Source of the DNA: RGIG3135 sp964477115
GTDB taxonomy: Bacteria; Actinomycetota; Coriobacteriia; Coriobacteriales; Eggerthellaceae
Reading direction: 5' to 3'
NCBI GenBank assembly: GCA_964477115.1
Contig: CAYZCY010000052.1
Coordinates: 1 to 7,207, forward strand
Length of the DNA: 7,207 bases
In this document: positions 1-7,041 of the stretch, piece by piece
Numbering within the stretch: the first letter of the stretch is position 1
Layout of the letters: each line of letters begins with the position of its first letter
Program-made: the position numbers and the translations under genes
Notes under the pieces: generated by a model
Seen by the model: only the letters and a program-made list of their open reading frames with translations
What the model was told of the DNA's origin: nothing
Databases searched by the model: none

Positions 1-1
1 C

Positions 2-31
2 GCATACCCCGACCAGCCCGAGCTCGACTAG
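2..31 (+). CDS. Possible C-terminal end of an upstream gene (partial)
   Basis: The first bases can be read in frame as AYPDQPELD followed by TAG at 29-31. Eight of these nine codons end in C or G, as in the genes further right, and the acidic tail looks like a natural protein end. With only nine residues the product cannot be identified. Because the local DNA is C-rich, an open frame here may also be chance. If real, the upstream gene is transcribed in the same direction as lysC and ends about 300 bases before it. Confidence 0.3.
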   Translation, partial: AYPDQPELD

Positions 32-228
32 CATTCCGCTCCAACCGCAGCCCCGCCCAACAAGCCGCAGCCCCGCCCCCGGCTACTCCCGCCAAGCCCA
101 CCTTCGCCTCAGCCTCTGCTAACAGGCCCCACCTTAGCCCCGGCTCCTTCCCGACGTGCCCCGGCCTCTTTCGGCATGCCCCGCACTTGCACGCCGGCCT
201 CAAGCCCTTTCTGGCACGTTGCGCTCAA
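32..228. other. C-rich spacer without a recognisable gene
   Basis: This stretch is strongly enriched in C on the plus strand and poor in G, unlike the coding DNA in the rest of the window. Two plus-strand frames stay open through it, and one minus-strand frame gives a 67-codon reading. They translate to proline- or glycine/alanine-rich strings typical of biased composition, and I see no convincing start or ribosome binding site. Several CCCCG-containing units recur, including a perfect 14-base direct repeat. No T-tract terminator hairpin was found in it. Confidence 0.6.
45..78. repeat. 14-bp direct repeat (CCGCAGCCCCGCCC), two copies
   Basis: The sequence CCGCAGCCCCGCCC occurs at 45-58 and again at 65-78, with a 20-base period. 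Read on the minus strand, positions 90 to 51 contain G-tracts of 3, 5, 4, 3 and 4 separated by loops of 7, 1, 12 and 1, which could support a G-quadruplex. Only two copies are present, so this is a local duplication rather than an array. Confidence 0.7.
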
Positions 229-253
229 GACGAGGTCAGAGCACCCTCTCGTC
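229..253 (+). other. Small stem-loop upstream of the lysC promoter
   Basis: GACGAG (229-234) pairs perfectly with CTCGTC (248-253) around a 13-base loop, with one possible further G-T pair. It is followed by ATCTTTA, a poor T-tract, so it could be a weak terminator for an upstream transcript. The short stem makes this uncertain. Confidence 0.3.
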
Positions 254-271
254 ATCTTTAACAAGGTCAGA
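233..271. promoter_or_regulatory. Direct repeat AGGTCAGA x2 upstream of lysC promoter
   Basis: AGGTCAGA is present at 233-240 and 264-271. The 31-base centre-to-centre distance is about three helical turns, and the second copy ends 25 bases before the -10 element. This geometry suits a regulator binding two sites on the same DNA face, but no specific regulator is recognised. The first copy lies inside the 229-253 hairpin. Confidence 0.25.
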
Positions 272-293
272 AACAAGTTGCGGGACATTTCTT

Positions 294-302
294 TGGTATA
301 GT
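294..302 (+). promoter_or_regulatory. Extended -10 promoter for lysC-asd
   Basis: TGG-TATAGT is an extended -10 element: TG at 294-295 and the hexamer at 297-302, five of six matches to TATAAT. No good -35 box lies at 16-18 bases. TTGCGG at 278-283 is only 13 bases away. The predicted transcription start is near 309, giving a leader of about 30 bases before the lysC ATG. There is no room for a lysine riboswitch between this start and the gene. Confidence 0.5.
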
Positions 303-339
303 GAGGCGTCACCGAGTTTGAGGGGATAAAGATACAGTC

Positions 340-1617
340 ATGTCACTAATCGTAGCTAAGTTCGGCGGCACTTCGGTTGCCTCCCCCGAGCGCATCAAGA
401 ACGTTGCGAAGCGACTGGTGCGGCTTAAGCAGGAGGGTCACCAGGTGGTCGCCGTTGTATCCGCTATGGGAAAAACCACCGACGAGCTGGTTGGCCTGGC
501 AAATGCCATCAATGCCAATCCGCCCGCGCGTGAGCTCGATCGTCTGCTTTCGACGGGCGAACACGTCTCCATGACACTTTTGGCCATGGCCATCGAAGCG
601 CTGGGCTATCGCTCCATGAGTTTCACGGGCCGCCAGGCCGGCATCGAAACCGACGGAACTCACAACAAGGCCAAGATCGTCAAGGTTGACAACGAGCGCA
701 TCATGCGCGCGCTTGATGACGGCGTGATTCCGGTCATCGCGGGCTTCCAGGGCATCGACAAAAACGACGACATCACCACGCTTGGCCGCGGCGGCTCCGA
801 CACCACGGCTGTTGCGGTTGCCTGGGGCATTCAGGCCGACGTCTGCGAGATCTACTCCGACGTCGAAGGCGTCTACACCTGCGACCCGCGCGTCGTTCCC
901 CGTGCCAAGAAGCTCGATCAGATTTCCTATGACGACATGCTGGAGCTGGCAAGCGCCGGTTCGGGCGTGCTGCAGAGCCGCGCCGTTGAGTTCGCGCGTA
1001 AATGGAACGTCGTCATTCATTCCCGATCCGCGTTTTCCGATGCGGAAGGTACCTACGTCAAGGAGGATCCCGACATGGAGGAAGCCGTCATCACCGGCAT
1101 CGCTCACGATACGTCCGAGGTGAAGATCACCATTCGTCGCGTGCCCGACAGCACCGGCGTTGCGGCCCGCCTGTTCGGCTCGCTGGCCGGCAACAACGTG
1201 AGCGTCGACATGATCATCCAGAACATCTCGCTCGACGGTTACACCGACATCAGCTTCACCTGCCCCGGCGCAGACTTGGGGCGCGCCAAGAGCACGCTTG
1301 ACCGCGTGGTCGAGGAGATCCAGGCGGGCGAATACGTGGTCGAGGAATCTATTGCGAAGGTGAGCTTGGTGGGCACGGGCATGAAGTCCTCCCCGGGCGT
1401 TGCCGCCAAGGCCTTCGCCACCCTGGGTGAAAACGAGATCAACATCCTGGCCATCTCCACGTCGCCCATCCGCCTGTCCGTCGTGGTTGACGGCGCGCAG
1501 GCCGCGCAGGCGGTTCGCTGCCTGCACACCGCTTTCGGCCTTGATTCCGACAGCGTGTTCGAAGAGAAGCAGCTTTCCGCGGAGGAGATCGCCGCAAAGA
1601 TGAAGAAGGGAAGGTAG
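340..1617 (+). CDS. lysC: Aspartate kinase (alpha subunit)
   Basis: This is cytoplasmic aspartokinase, which phosphorylates L-aspartate with ATP. It is the committed step to lysine/diaminopimelate, threonine and methionine. The 425 residues match the usual alpha-subunit length. The kinase domain spans about residues 1-235: KFGGTS at 7-12 (nucleotide/substrate loop), STGEH at 71-75, TLGRGGSD at 147-154 and DVEGVYTCDP at 174-183. Two ACT-type regulatory domains follow, with QN at 294-295 and ISTSPIR at 372-378. These are equivalents of the lysine/threonine effector site in the Corynebacterium enzyme, so feedback inhibition is likely. A charged tail (about 409-425) closes the protein. The ATG at 340 is chosen because the KFGGTS motif follows at once, and GAGGGG at 320-325 can serve as ribosome binding site, although its 14-base spacing is long. 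asd follows after five bases. A long antisense frame across this gene is a composition shadow. Confidence 0.97.
   Translation: MSLIVAKFGGTSVASPERIKNVAKRLVRLKQEGHQVVAVVSAMGKTTDELVGLANAINANPPARELDRLLSTGEHVSMTLLAMAIEALGYRSMSFTGRQAGIETDGTHNKAKIVKVDNERIMRALDDGVIPVIAGFQGIDKNDDITTLGRGGSDTTAVAVAWGIQADVCEIYSDVEGVYTCDPRVVPRAKKLDQISYDDMLELASAGSGVLQSRAVEFARKWNVVIHSRSAFSDAEGTYVKEDPDMEEAVITGIAHDTSEVKITIRRVPDSTGVAARLFGSLAGNNVSVDMIIQNISLDGYTDISFTCPGADLGRAKSTLDRVVEEIQAGEYVVEESIAKVSLVGTGMKSSPGVAAKAFATLGENEINILAISTSPIRLSVVVDGAQAAQAVRCLHTAFGLDSDSVFEEKQLSAEEIAAKMKKGR
1061..1066 (+). promoter_or_regulatory. Internal ribosome binding site inside lysC
   Basis: A perfect AGGAGG lies eight bases before an in-frame ATG at 1075. 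It is a better match and better spaced than the site in front of the full-length gene. It encodes part of a Lys-Glu-Asp segment in the linker between the kinase and ACT domains. Confidence 0.75.
1075..1617 (+). CDS. lysC: Aspartate kinase beta (regulatory) subunit from internal start
   Basis: Translation from ATG 1075 (Met246 of the full protein, beginning MEEAVITGIA) would give a 180-residue protein made of the two ACT domains and the C-terminal tail, without the kinase domain. In Bacillus subtilis LysC and Corynebacterium glutamicum Ask the same design is established: an in-frame internal start yields a beta subunit that assembles with alpha as alpha2beta2 and forms the effector-binding interface. 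The Corynebacterium beta subunit starts at nearly the same motif (EEAVLTG). Here the start is supported by the AGGAGG at 1061-1066 with an eight-base spacer. That two proteins are made is inferred, not seen. Confidence 0.75.
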   Translation: MEEAVITGIAHDTSEVKITIRRVPDSTGVAARLFGSLAGNNVSVDMIIQNISLDGYTDISFTCPGADLGRAKSTLDRVVEEIQAGEYVVEESIAKVSLVGTGMKSSPGVAAKAFATLGENEINILAISTSPIRLSVVVDGAQAAQAVRCLHTAFGLDSDSVFEEKQLSAEEIAAKMKKGR

Positions 1618-1622
1618 GGCCC

Positions 1623-2678
1623 ATGGCTTGGAATAAGGAAATGCCGGCAAACCCGGTTGTCGCAGTTGCAGGTGCTACGGGTGCCGTTGGTCAGGAGTTC
1701 CTCGAGGTGCTGCATGACCTCGACTTCCCGGCGAGCGAGGTTCGCGCGCTTGCCTCCGCTCGCTCCGCGGGCAAGAAGATCCCCTTCAAGGGCTGCGGTC
1801 AGGTGCGCGCTGGTGAGCTCACCGTGCAGGAGATGACCCCCGAGGCCTTCGAGGGCGTCGACATCGCGCTGTTCTCCGCGGGCGGATCCGTATCCAAGGC
1901 CATGCGCGAGGCGGTTGTGGCCGCCGGCGCGGTCATGGTGGACAACTCGAGCGCGTTTCGCATGGACGAAGACGTGCCGCTGGTGGTCCCCGAGGTGAAC
2001 CCGCAGGACGTAAAATGGCATTCCGGCGTCATCGCCAACCCCAACTGCTCCACCATTCAGATGGTCGTTGCCTTAAAGCCGCTGTACGAAGCCGGCAAGG
2101 GCATCAAGCGCGTGGTCGTGTCCACCTACCAGGCCGCTTCCGGCGCCGGCGCTCCGGCCATGGCCGAGCTCTACGACCAGACCCAGCAGTTCTTGAACGG
2201 CGAGGAGCTTACCGTGAGCGCATTCGCGCATCGCATCGCGTTCAACTGCATCCCGCACATTGACGTCTTTTTGGAGGACGGCTCCACCAAGGAAGAGTGG
2301 AAGATGGTCGTCGAGACCAAGAAGATCTTCGGTGACGACTCCATCAAGGTTGCCGCAACCTGCGTGCGCGTACCGGTGCTTCGCTGCCATGCCGAAAGCA
2401 TCAACGTGGAGCTCAACGAGCCCGTGAGCGTTGAGGAGGCCAAGGAAGCTCTGGCCTACGCCGACGGCGTGGTGCTCTTCGACGATCCGGCCGAGAAGGA
2501 ATACCCCATGCCTGGCCTGCTCGCCGGCACCAACGAGACCTACGTCGGCCGCGTTCGCAAGGACCCCACCGTGGAAAACGGCCTCGCTTTCTGGTGCGTT
2601 GCCGACCAGATCCGCAAGGGCGCTGCCTTGAACGCCGTGCAGATCGCGCAGCTGTTGCTTCCCAAGACCGACGAATAG
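1623..2678 (+). CDS. asd: Aspartate-semialdehyde dehydrogenase
   Basis: Asd reduces aspartyl-4-phosphate with NADPH to aspartate semialdehyde, the branch point for diaminopimelate/lysine and homoserine. The 351-residue length is typical. Residues 17-23 (GATGAVG) form the NADP-binding loop. FSAGGSVS at 84-91 and VDNSSAFR at 106-113 are family blocks. The catalytic cysteine is Cys142 in NPNCST, STYQAASGAG at 167-176 carries the substrate-positioning Gln170, and His256 in RCHAES is the catalytic base. The ATG at 1623 has a purine-rich site (GAAGGGAAGG, 1605-1614, inside the end of lysC) eight bases upstream. Met7 at 1641 is a less supported alternative that would also keep the whole fold. The gene is five bases behind lysC, so the two are co-transcribed and probably translationally coupled. 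No key residue is missing. Confidence 0.97.
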   Translation: MAWNKEMPANPVVAVAGATGAVGQEFLEVLHDLDFPASEVRALASARSAGKKIPFKGCGQVRAGELTVQEMTPEAFEGVDIALFSAGGSVSKAMREAVVAAGAVMVDNSSAFRMDEDVPLVVPEVNPQDVKWHSGVIANPNCSTIQMVVALKPLYEAGKGIKRVVVSTYQAASGAGAPAMAELYDQTQQFLNGEELTVSAFAHRIAFNCIPHIDVFLEDGSTKEEWKMVVETKKIFGDDSIKVAATCVRVPVLRCHAESINVELNEPVSVEEAKEALAYADGVVLFDDPAEKEYPMPGLLAGTNETYVGRVRKDPTVENGLAFWCVADQIRKGAALNAVQIAQLLLPKTDE

Positions 2679-2686
2679 GGATTTCG

Positions 2687-2725
2687 GGAAGCCAAGCGTC
2701 GCCTAAGGCGCGCGTCTTGCTTTCC
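2687..2725 (+). other. Imperfect stem-loop after asd
   Basis: GGAA (2687-2690) pairs with TTCC (2722-2725), CAAG (2693-2696) with CTTG (2716-2719), and CGCC (2700-2703) with GGCG (2707-2710) around a TAA loop, with mismatches and bulges between. It sits in the asd 3' UTR directly before the terminator and might protect the mRNA end. The pairing is found by eye. Confidence 0.3.
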
Positions 2726-2748
2726 TGTCGTACGATTCTGATTTAATG

Positions 2749-2787
2749 GCACGTGGACTGGCCTCGGTGGGTCCACGTGCTCTTTTA
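2749..2787 (+). terminator. Intrinsic terminator of the lysC-asd operon
   Basis: A perfect 10-bp stem, GCACGTGGAC (2749-2758) with GTCCACGTGC (2771-2780), encloses a 12-base loop and is followed at once by TCTTTTATT. It lies 70 bases after the asd stop and before the tlyA promoter, so it separates the two transcription units. Confidence 0.85.
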
Positions 2788-2817
2788 TTCCAAGGGCCGT
2801 AGCCATTGCGGCCTTTA

Positions 2818-2846
2818 TTGACCGCAGCCGCAGGTTTTGCCATCAT
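2818..2846 (+). promoter_or_regulatory. Promoter of tlyA
   Basis: TTGACC (2818-2823) is followed by exactly 17 bases and CATCAT (2841-2846), with five of six and four of six matches to the vegetative consensus. Seven bases separate the -10 box from the ATG at 2854, so the transcript would start at or next to the start codon. It lies downstream of the asd terminator. Confidence 0.55.
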
Positions 2847-2853
2847 TTCTAGT

Positions 2854-3615
2854 ATGAAGAAGCCCAAAAAGATACGACTCGATGAACTCCTGGTTGAGCA
2901 GGGTCTGTTTGACAGCGCTGATGAGGTGCTTCGCGCCGTGTTGGCGCGTGAGGTGCGCGTGGACGACGTGTACGTGACAAGCCCGGCCATCAAGGTTTTG
3001 CCCGACGCTGACATCTTCGTGAAGAACCGCCGCCAGTTCGTCTCGCGCGGCGGCCACAAACTGCAAACGGCCCTCGATGCCTTTGGGCAAGATGTGCGCG
3101 GCATGCGCTGCATCGACATCGGGTCTTCGACCGGCGGTTTCACGGACTGCCTTCTGCAGGCGGGCGCGCAAAGCGTGGCTTGCGTTGACGTGAACTACGG
3201 ACAGCTTGCTATGAAACTGCGCCAGGATGTGCGCGTTGCCGTCTTTGAGCGCACCAATATTAAGGCGGCTGATCCGGCCGAGTTGGGCGCTCCTTTTGAT
3301 CTCATCGTGATTGACGTGAGTTTCATTGGGCTGGCGCAGCTGGCTCCCGTGTTTGCGAGCCTTTCCCGCCCAGGTGGGGAAGGTAAGCCCACGGTGTTCA
3401 TCGGTTTGATCAAGCCGCAGTTTGAATCGCATCACAACGAGACCGATCGCGGCGTCGTGCGCGACGAGGCTGTGCGCCTTCGCACCATCGACGAGGTCAA
3501 GGCCGCCCTTGAAGGCGAGGGCTTTCAGATCGACGGCGTGGTTGAATCCGCCATCAAGGGGCCGAAGGGCAACGTCGAATACCTGGTGCGCGCGGTGTAT
3601 TGCCCGGGATCGTAG
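2854..3615 (+). CDS. tlyA: TlyA family rRNA (cytidine-2'-O)-methyltransferase
   Basis: TlyA enzymes use S-adenosylmethionine to methylate ribose at C1920 of 23S rRNA and, in some subtypes, C1409 of 16S rRNA. In mycobacteria this sets capreomycin susceptibility. The 253-residue protein has an S4 RNA-binding domain (about 6-66: IRLDELLVEQG to VKNRRQFVSRGG) and an FtsJ-like Rossmann domain. The SAM loop is DIGSSTGGFTD at 88-98. The K-D-K-E tetrad of this fold appears as Lys69 (GGHK), Asp154 (IVIDVSF), Lys187 (LIKPQFE) and Glu242 (NVEYL). The start at ATG 2854 gives the usual family N-terminus and fits the promoter, but has no Shine-Dalgarno. A TTG at 2806, with AAGGG nine bases before it, would add 16 mostly hydrophobic residues foreign to the family. 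Haemolysin activity is sometimes annotated for this family, but the methyltransferase motifs make the rRNA role more likely. The subtype cannot be assigned here. Confidence 0.92.
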   Translation: MKKPKKIRLDELLVEQGLFDSADEVLRAVLAREVRVDDVYVTSPAIKVLPDADIFVKNRRQFVSRGGHKLQTALDAFGQDVRGMRCIDIGSSTGGFTDCLLQAGAQSVACVDVNYGQLAMKLRQDVRVAVFERTNIKAADPAELGAPFDLIVIDVSFIGLAQLAPVFASLSRPGGEGKPTVFIGLIKPQFESHHNETDRGVVRDEAVRLRTIDEVKAALEGEGFQIDGVVESAIKGPKGNVEYLVRAVYCPGS

Positions 3616-3707
3616 GCGCTTACCTTCTCCATCTCAAATATTTGTGAAGAGCTCGTGCGAGCGGTGGAAAAAAGCGCAGTTCAACAGGGATTTCTTCATG
3701 ATTTCCC

Positions 3708-3737
3708 TTGACTTCATCTATGTTGAGAAAATAAACT
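3708..3737 (+). promoter_or_regulatory. Promoter of the rplM-rpsI operon
   Basis: TTGACT (3708-3713), an 18-base spacer and TAAACT (3732-3737) form a good vegetative promoter. The preceding 3690-3704 is A/T-rich (ATTTCTTCATGATTT), a position where UP elements boost ribosomal protein promoters. Transcription should start near 3742-3744, leaving a leader of about 190 bases. No intrinsic terminator separates it from tlyA, so some read-through is possible. Confidence 0.7.
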
Positions 3738-3743
3738 AAGCAG

Positions 3744-3931
3744 GTTCGCTTTCAAAAGCCCCGTACATGCAGAAAGCAAGGAAACGTCAGGTGACGGAGG
3801 TCCAGCCCAGATCCGACGTGCCGGCGTAGGAACCCGGCGTCCGCGCAAGGCTGCACTTTTGAAAACAAACACCCCTGTAAGGCGGCCGCTTCAACCGCCG
3901 AGCAGGACTTCAACTTATTGGAGGAATAATA
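3744..3931 (+). ncRNA. Structured 5' leader of rplM-rpsI, candidate autoregulatory element
   Basis: The leader folds on paper into one closed domain. TTTCAAAAG (3750-3758) pairs perfectly with CTTTTGAAA (3856-3864). TGCAG (3768-3772) pairs with CTGCA (3851-3855), continuous on the 3' side and leaving a nine-base bulge on the 5' side. Inside are CGTC-AGGT-GACG (3785-3796) and a hairpin of GACG/TGCCGG with CCGGC/GTC (3815-3841) that has a two-base bulge. A separate GGCGG/CCGCC hairpin (3881-3899) stands 20 bases before the ribosome binding site. L13 is known to repress its own operon in E. coli, and Firmicutes have an Rfam L13 leader, but that motif is much shorter and I do not recognise this fold as a named family. 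Function as an L13-binding switch is inference. Confidence 0.5.
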
Positions 3932-4360
3932 GTGAAGACGTATTATGCAAAGCCCGGCGAGGTCGAGCGCGAGTGGCTCGTCATCGACGCTGCCGATCAG
4001 GTTCTTGGTCGCGTTGCAACCAAGGCTGCTCAGATTCTCAAGGGCAAGCACAAGCCGCAGTACACCCCGCATGTTGACACGGGCGACTTCGTGATCATCA
4101 TCAACGCGGACAAGATCCGTGTGACGGGTACCAAGGCAGCATCCAAGAGCTACTATCGTCACAGTGGTTTCCCCGGCGGACTGAAGTCTGAGACCTTCAC
4201 CGAGGCCATGGCAAAGCATCCTGAGCGCGTGATCGAGCATGCTGTTAAGGGCATGCTGCCGAAGAACACGCTCGGCCGCGCTATGGGCAAGAAGCTCAAG
4301 GTCTACACTGGCGCGGAGCATCCGCACCAGGCACAGCAGCCCCGTCAGATCGAACTGTAG
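3932..4360 (+). CDS. rplM: 50S ribosomal protein L13
   Basis: L13 binds 23S rRNA early in assembly of the large subunit. The 142 residues equal the E. coli length. Recognisable parts are WLVIDAADQVLGRVAT (15-30), KPQYTPHVDTGDFVIIINA (41-59) and the family signature from VKGMLP (105-110) to VYTG (124-127). The start codon is GTG at 3932, with GGAGG at 3920-3924 and a seven-base spacer. A nearby TTG at 3859 opens a different frame and has no binding site. rpsI follows 12 bases after the stop, the standard rplM-rpsI arrangement, so the two proteins are made from one message. L13 is the expected autoregulator of this operon, which fits the structured leader in front of it. Confidence 0.98.
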   Translation: MKTYYAKPGEVEREWLVIDAADQVLGRVATKAAQILKGKHKPQYTPHVDTGDFVIIINADKIRVTGTKAASKSYYRHSGFPGGLKSETFTEAMAKHPERVIEHAVKGMLPKNTLGRAMGKKLKVYTGAEHPHQAQQPRQIEL

Positions 4361-4372
4361 GAGGGATAACAC

Positions 4373-4765
4373 ATGACTGGTGAAGCTCTGTATTACGGCA
4401 CTGGCCGTCGTAAGAATGCTGTTGCTCGCGTCCGTTTGGTTCCGGGCACTGGCAAGGTAACCGTTAACGGCCGTGAGGGCCTCGAGTATTTCGGCCGTCA
4501 GGCTCTGCTCGACGCTGCTCTGGTCCCGTTCAAGGTGACCGACACGGTTGACCACTTCGACGTTATCGCCAATATCTGTGGCGGTGGCATCTCTGGTCAG
4601 TCCGGCGCTCTGCGTCATGGCATCTCTCGTGCACTGCTCGAGGCTGGCGACTACCGCGCCGAGCTGAAGAAGGCTGGCTTCCTTACCCGCGACGCCCGTA
4701 TGGTCGAGCGCAAGAAGTACGGTCTCAAGAAGGCTCGTCGTCGTCCGCAGTTCTCGAAGCGCTAG
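4373..4765 (+). CDS. rpsI: 30S ribosomal protein S9
   Basis: S9 is a late-assembling small-subunit protein whose C-terminal tail reaches the P-site tRNA. The 130 residues match the family. YYGTGRRKNAVARVRL (7-22) is the N-terminal block, GGGISGQSGALRHGISRAL (70-88) is the family signature, and the basic end from RKKYGLKKARRR to FSKR (113-130) is the conserved tail with its terminal arginine. The ribosome binding site GGAGGG (4360-4365) overlaps the last base of the rplM stop codon and sits seven bases before the ATG, which suggests coupling to rplM translation. Nothing is unusual in the sequence. Confidence 0.98.
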   Translation: MTGEALYYGTGRRKNAVARVRLVPGTGKVTVNGREGLEYFGRQALLDAALVPFKVTDTVDHFDVIANICGGGISGQSGALRHGISRALLEAGDYRAELKKAGFLTRDARMVERKKYGLKKARRRPQFSKR

Positions 4766-4782
4766 GCTGCGAAGCTGCTGCT

Positions 4783-4833
4783 ACTGGCTGCGCCGTATTG
4801 GCTGCGAGCCAGTGGAGCAAAAGCATACGCTTT
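4783..4833 (+). other. Hairpin-rich 3' UTR of rpsI with GGCTGCG repeats
   Basis: GGCTGCG occurs three times, at 4765-4771 (overlapping the end of the rpsI stop), 4786-4792 and 4800-4806. ACTGGCT (4783-4789) can pair perfectly with AGCCAGT (4807-4813), while TGGCT (4799-4803) can pair with AGCCA (4807-4811). The two folds exclude each other. A further AAAGC-ATAC-GCTTT hairpin (4820-4833) stands immediately before the terminator. Confidence 0.45.
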
Positions 4834-4835
4834 CA

Positions 4836-4873
4836 AAGAAAGGCCCGTCTGGGAAACCAGGCGGGCCTTTCTT
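4836..4873. terminator. Bidirectional intrinsic terminator between rpsI and glutamine synthetase
   Basis: A 17-bp stem, positions 4836-4852 with 4857-4873, has one G-T wobble and a GAAA tetraloop. Its ends are AAGAAAGG and CCTTTCTT, so a T-rich arm trails the stem in both directions. It lies 70 bases after the rpsI stop and 35 bases beyond the stop of the convergent glutamine synthetase gene, and can end both transcripts. Confidence 0.9.
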
Positions 4874-4908
4874 GCGTTAGAGTGTCAAATCGTGCTAATG
4901 GTTCAGTG

Positions 4909-6999
<2,091 letters not shown>

Positions 7000-7013
7000 G
7001 AGATTCCAATCTC
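7000..7013. promoter_or_regulatory. Perfect palindrome abutting the glutamine synthetase start
   Basis: GAGATT-CC-AATCTC is a perfect 6-2-6 inverted repeat ending on the base before the ATG at 6999. In the mRNA it could form a five-base-pair hairpin with UGGA in the loop, which includes the only Shine-Dalgarno-like bases. As DNA it could be an operator about 15-28 bases downstream of the predicted transcription start. Either role is inferred. Confidence 0.45.
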
Positions 7014-7035
7014 GTCTGGTTGCCATCAAACGATC

Positions 7036-7041
7036 ATTGTA
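7036..7041 (-). promoter_or_regulatory. Candidate -10 box for glutamine synthetase
   Basis: On the minus strand TACAAT (five of six matches to consensus) lies nine bases before the ATG at 7026 and 36 bases before the ATG at 6999. No acceptable -35 box stands 16-18 bases upstream, where the bases read GCCGCT, so the promoter may need an activator, as is common for nitrogen genes. The start would be near 7028-7029. Confidence 0.4.

Noticed and set aside
32..302. Continuation of an upstream gene past the TAG at 29-31, or a frame open from 1 to 261
   Set aside because: Both plus-strand frames are open because stop codons are rare in C-rich DNA. The proline-rich readings show no coding-like pattern.
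109..312. A 67-codon minus-strand frame upstream of lysC
   Set aside because: It begins beyond the lysC promoter -10 box, ends in the biased C-rich spacer, and lacks a binding site or family resemblance.
303..339. Lysine riboswitch or T-box in front of lysC
   Set aside because: The predicted leader is only about 30 bases, and no riboswitch core or terminator/antiterminator pair is present.
346..1650. A 434-codon minus-strand open frame opposite lysC
   Set aside because: The plus strand carries a motif-complete aspartate kinase. The antisense reading has no recognisable domain and follows from high GC at third positions.
2806..2853. Upstream TTG start for tlyA adding 16 residues
   Set aside because: The added segment is hydrophobic and unlike TlyA N-termini, and the promoter at 2818-2846 lies within it. 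The AAGGG nine bases before the TTG keeps it a remote option.
3767..3829. A 20-codon leader peptide (MQKARKRQVTEV...) inside the rplM leader
   Set aside because: No Shine-Dalgarno precedes its ATG and the bases are taken up by the proposed helices. There is no run of regulatory codons typical of attenuation.
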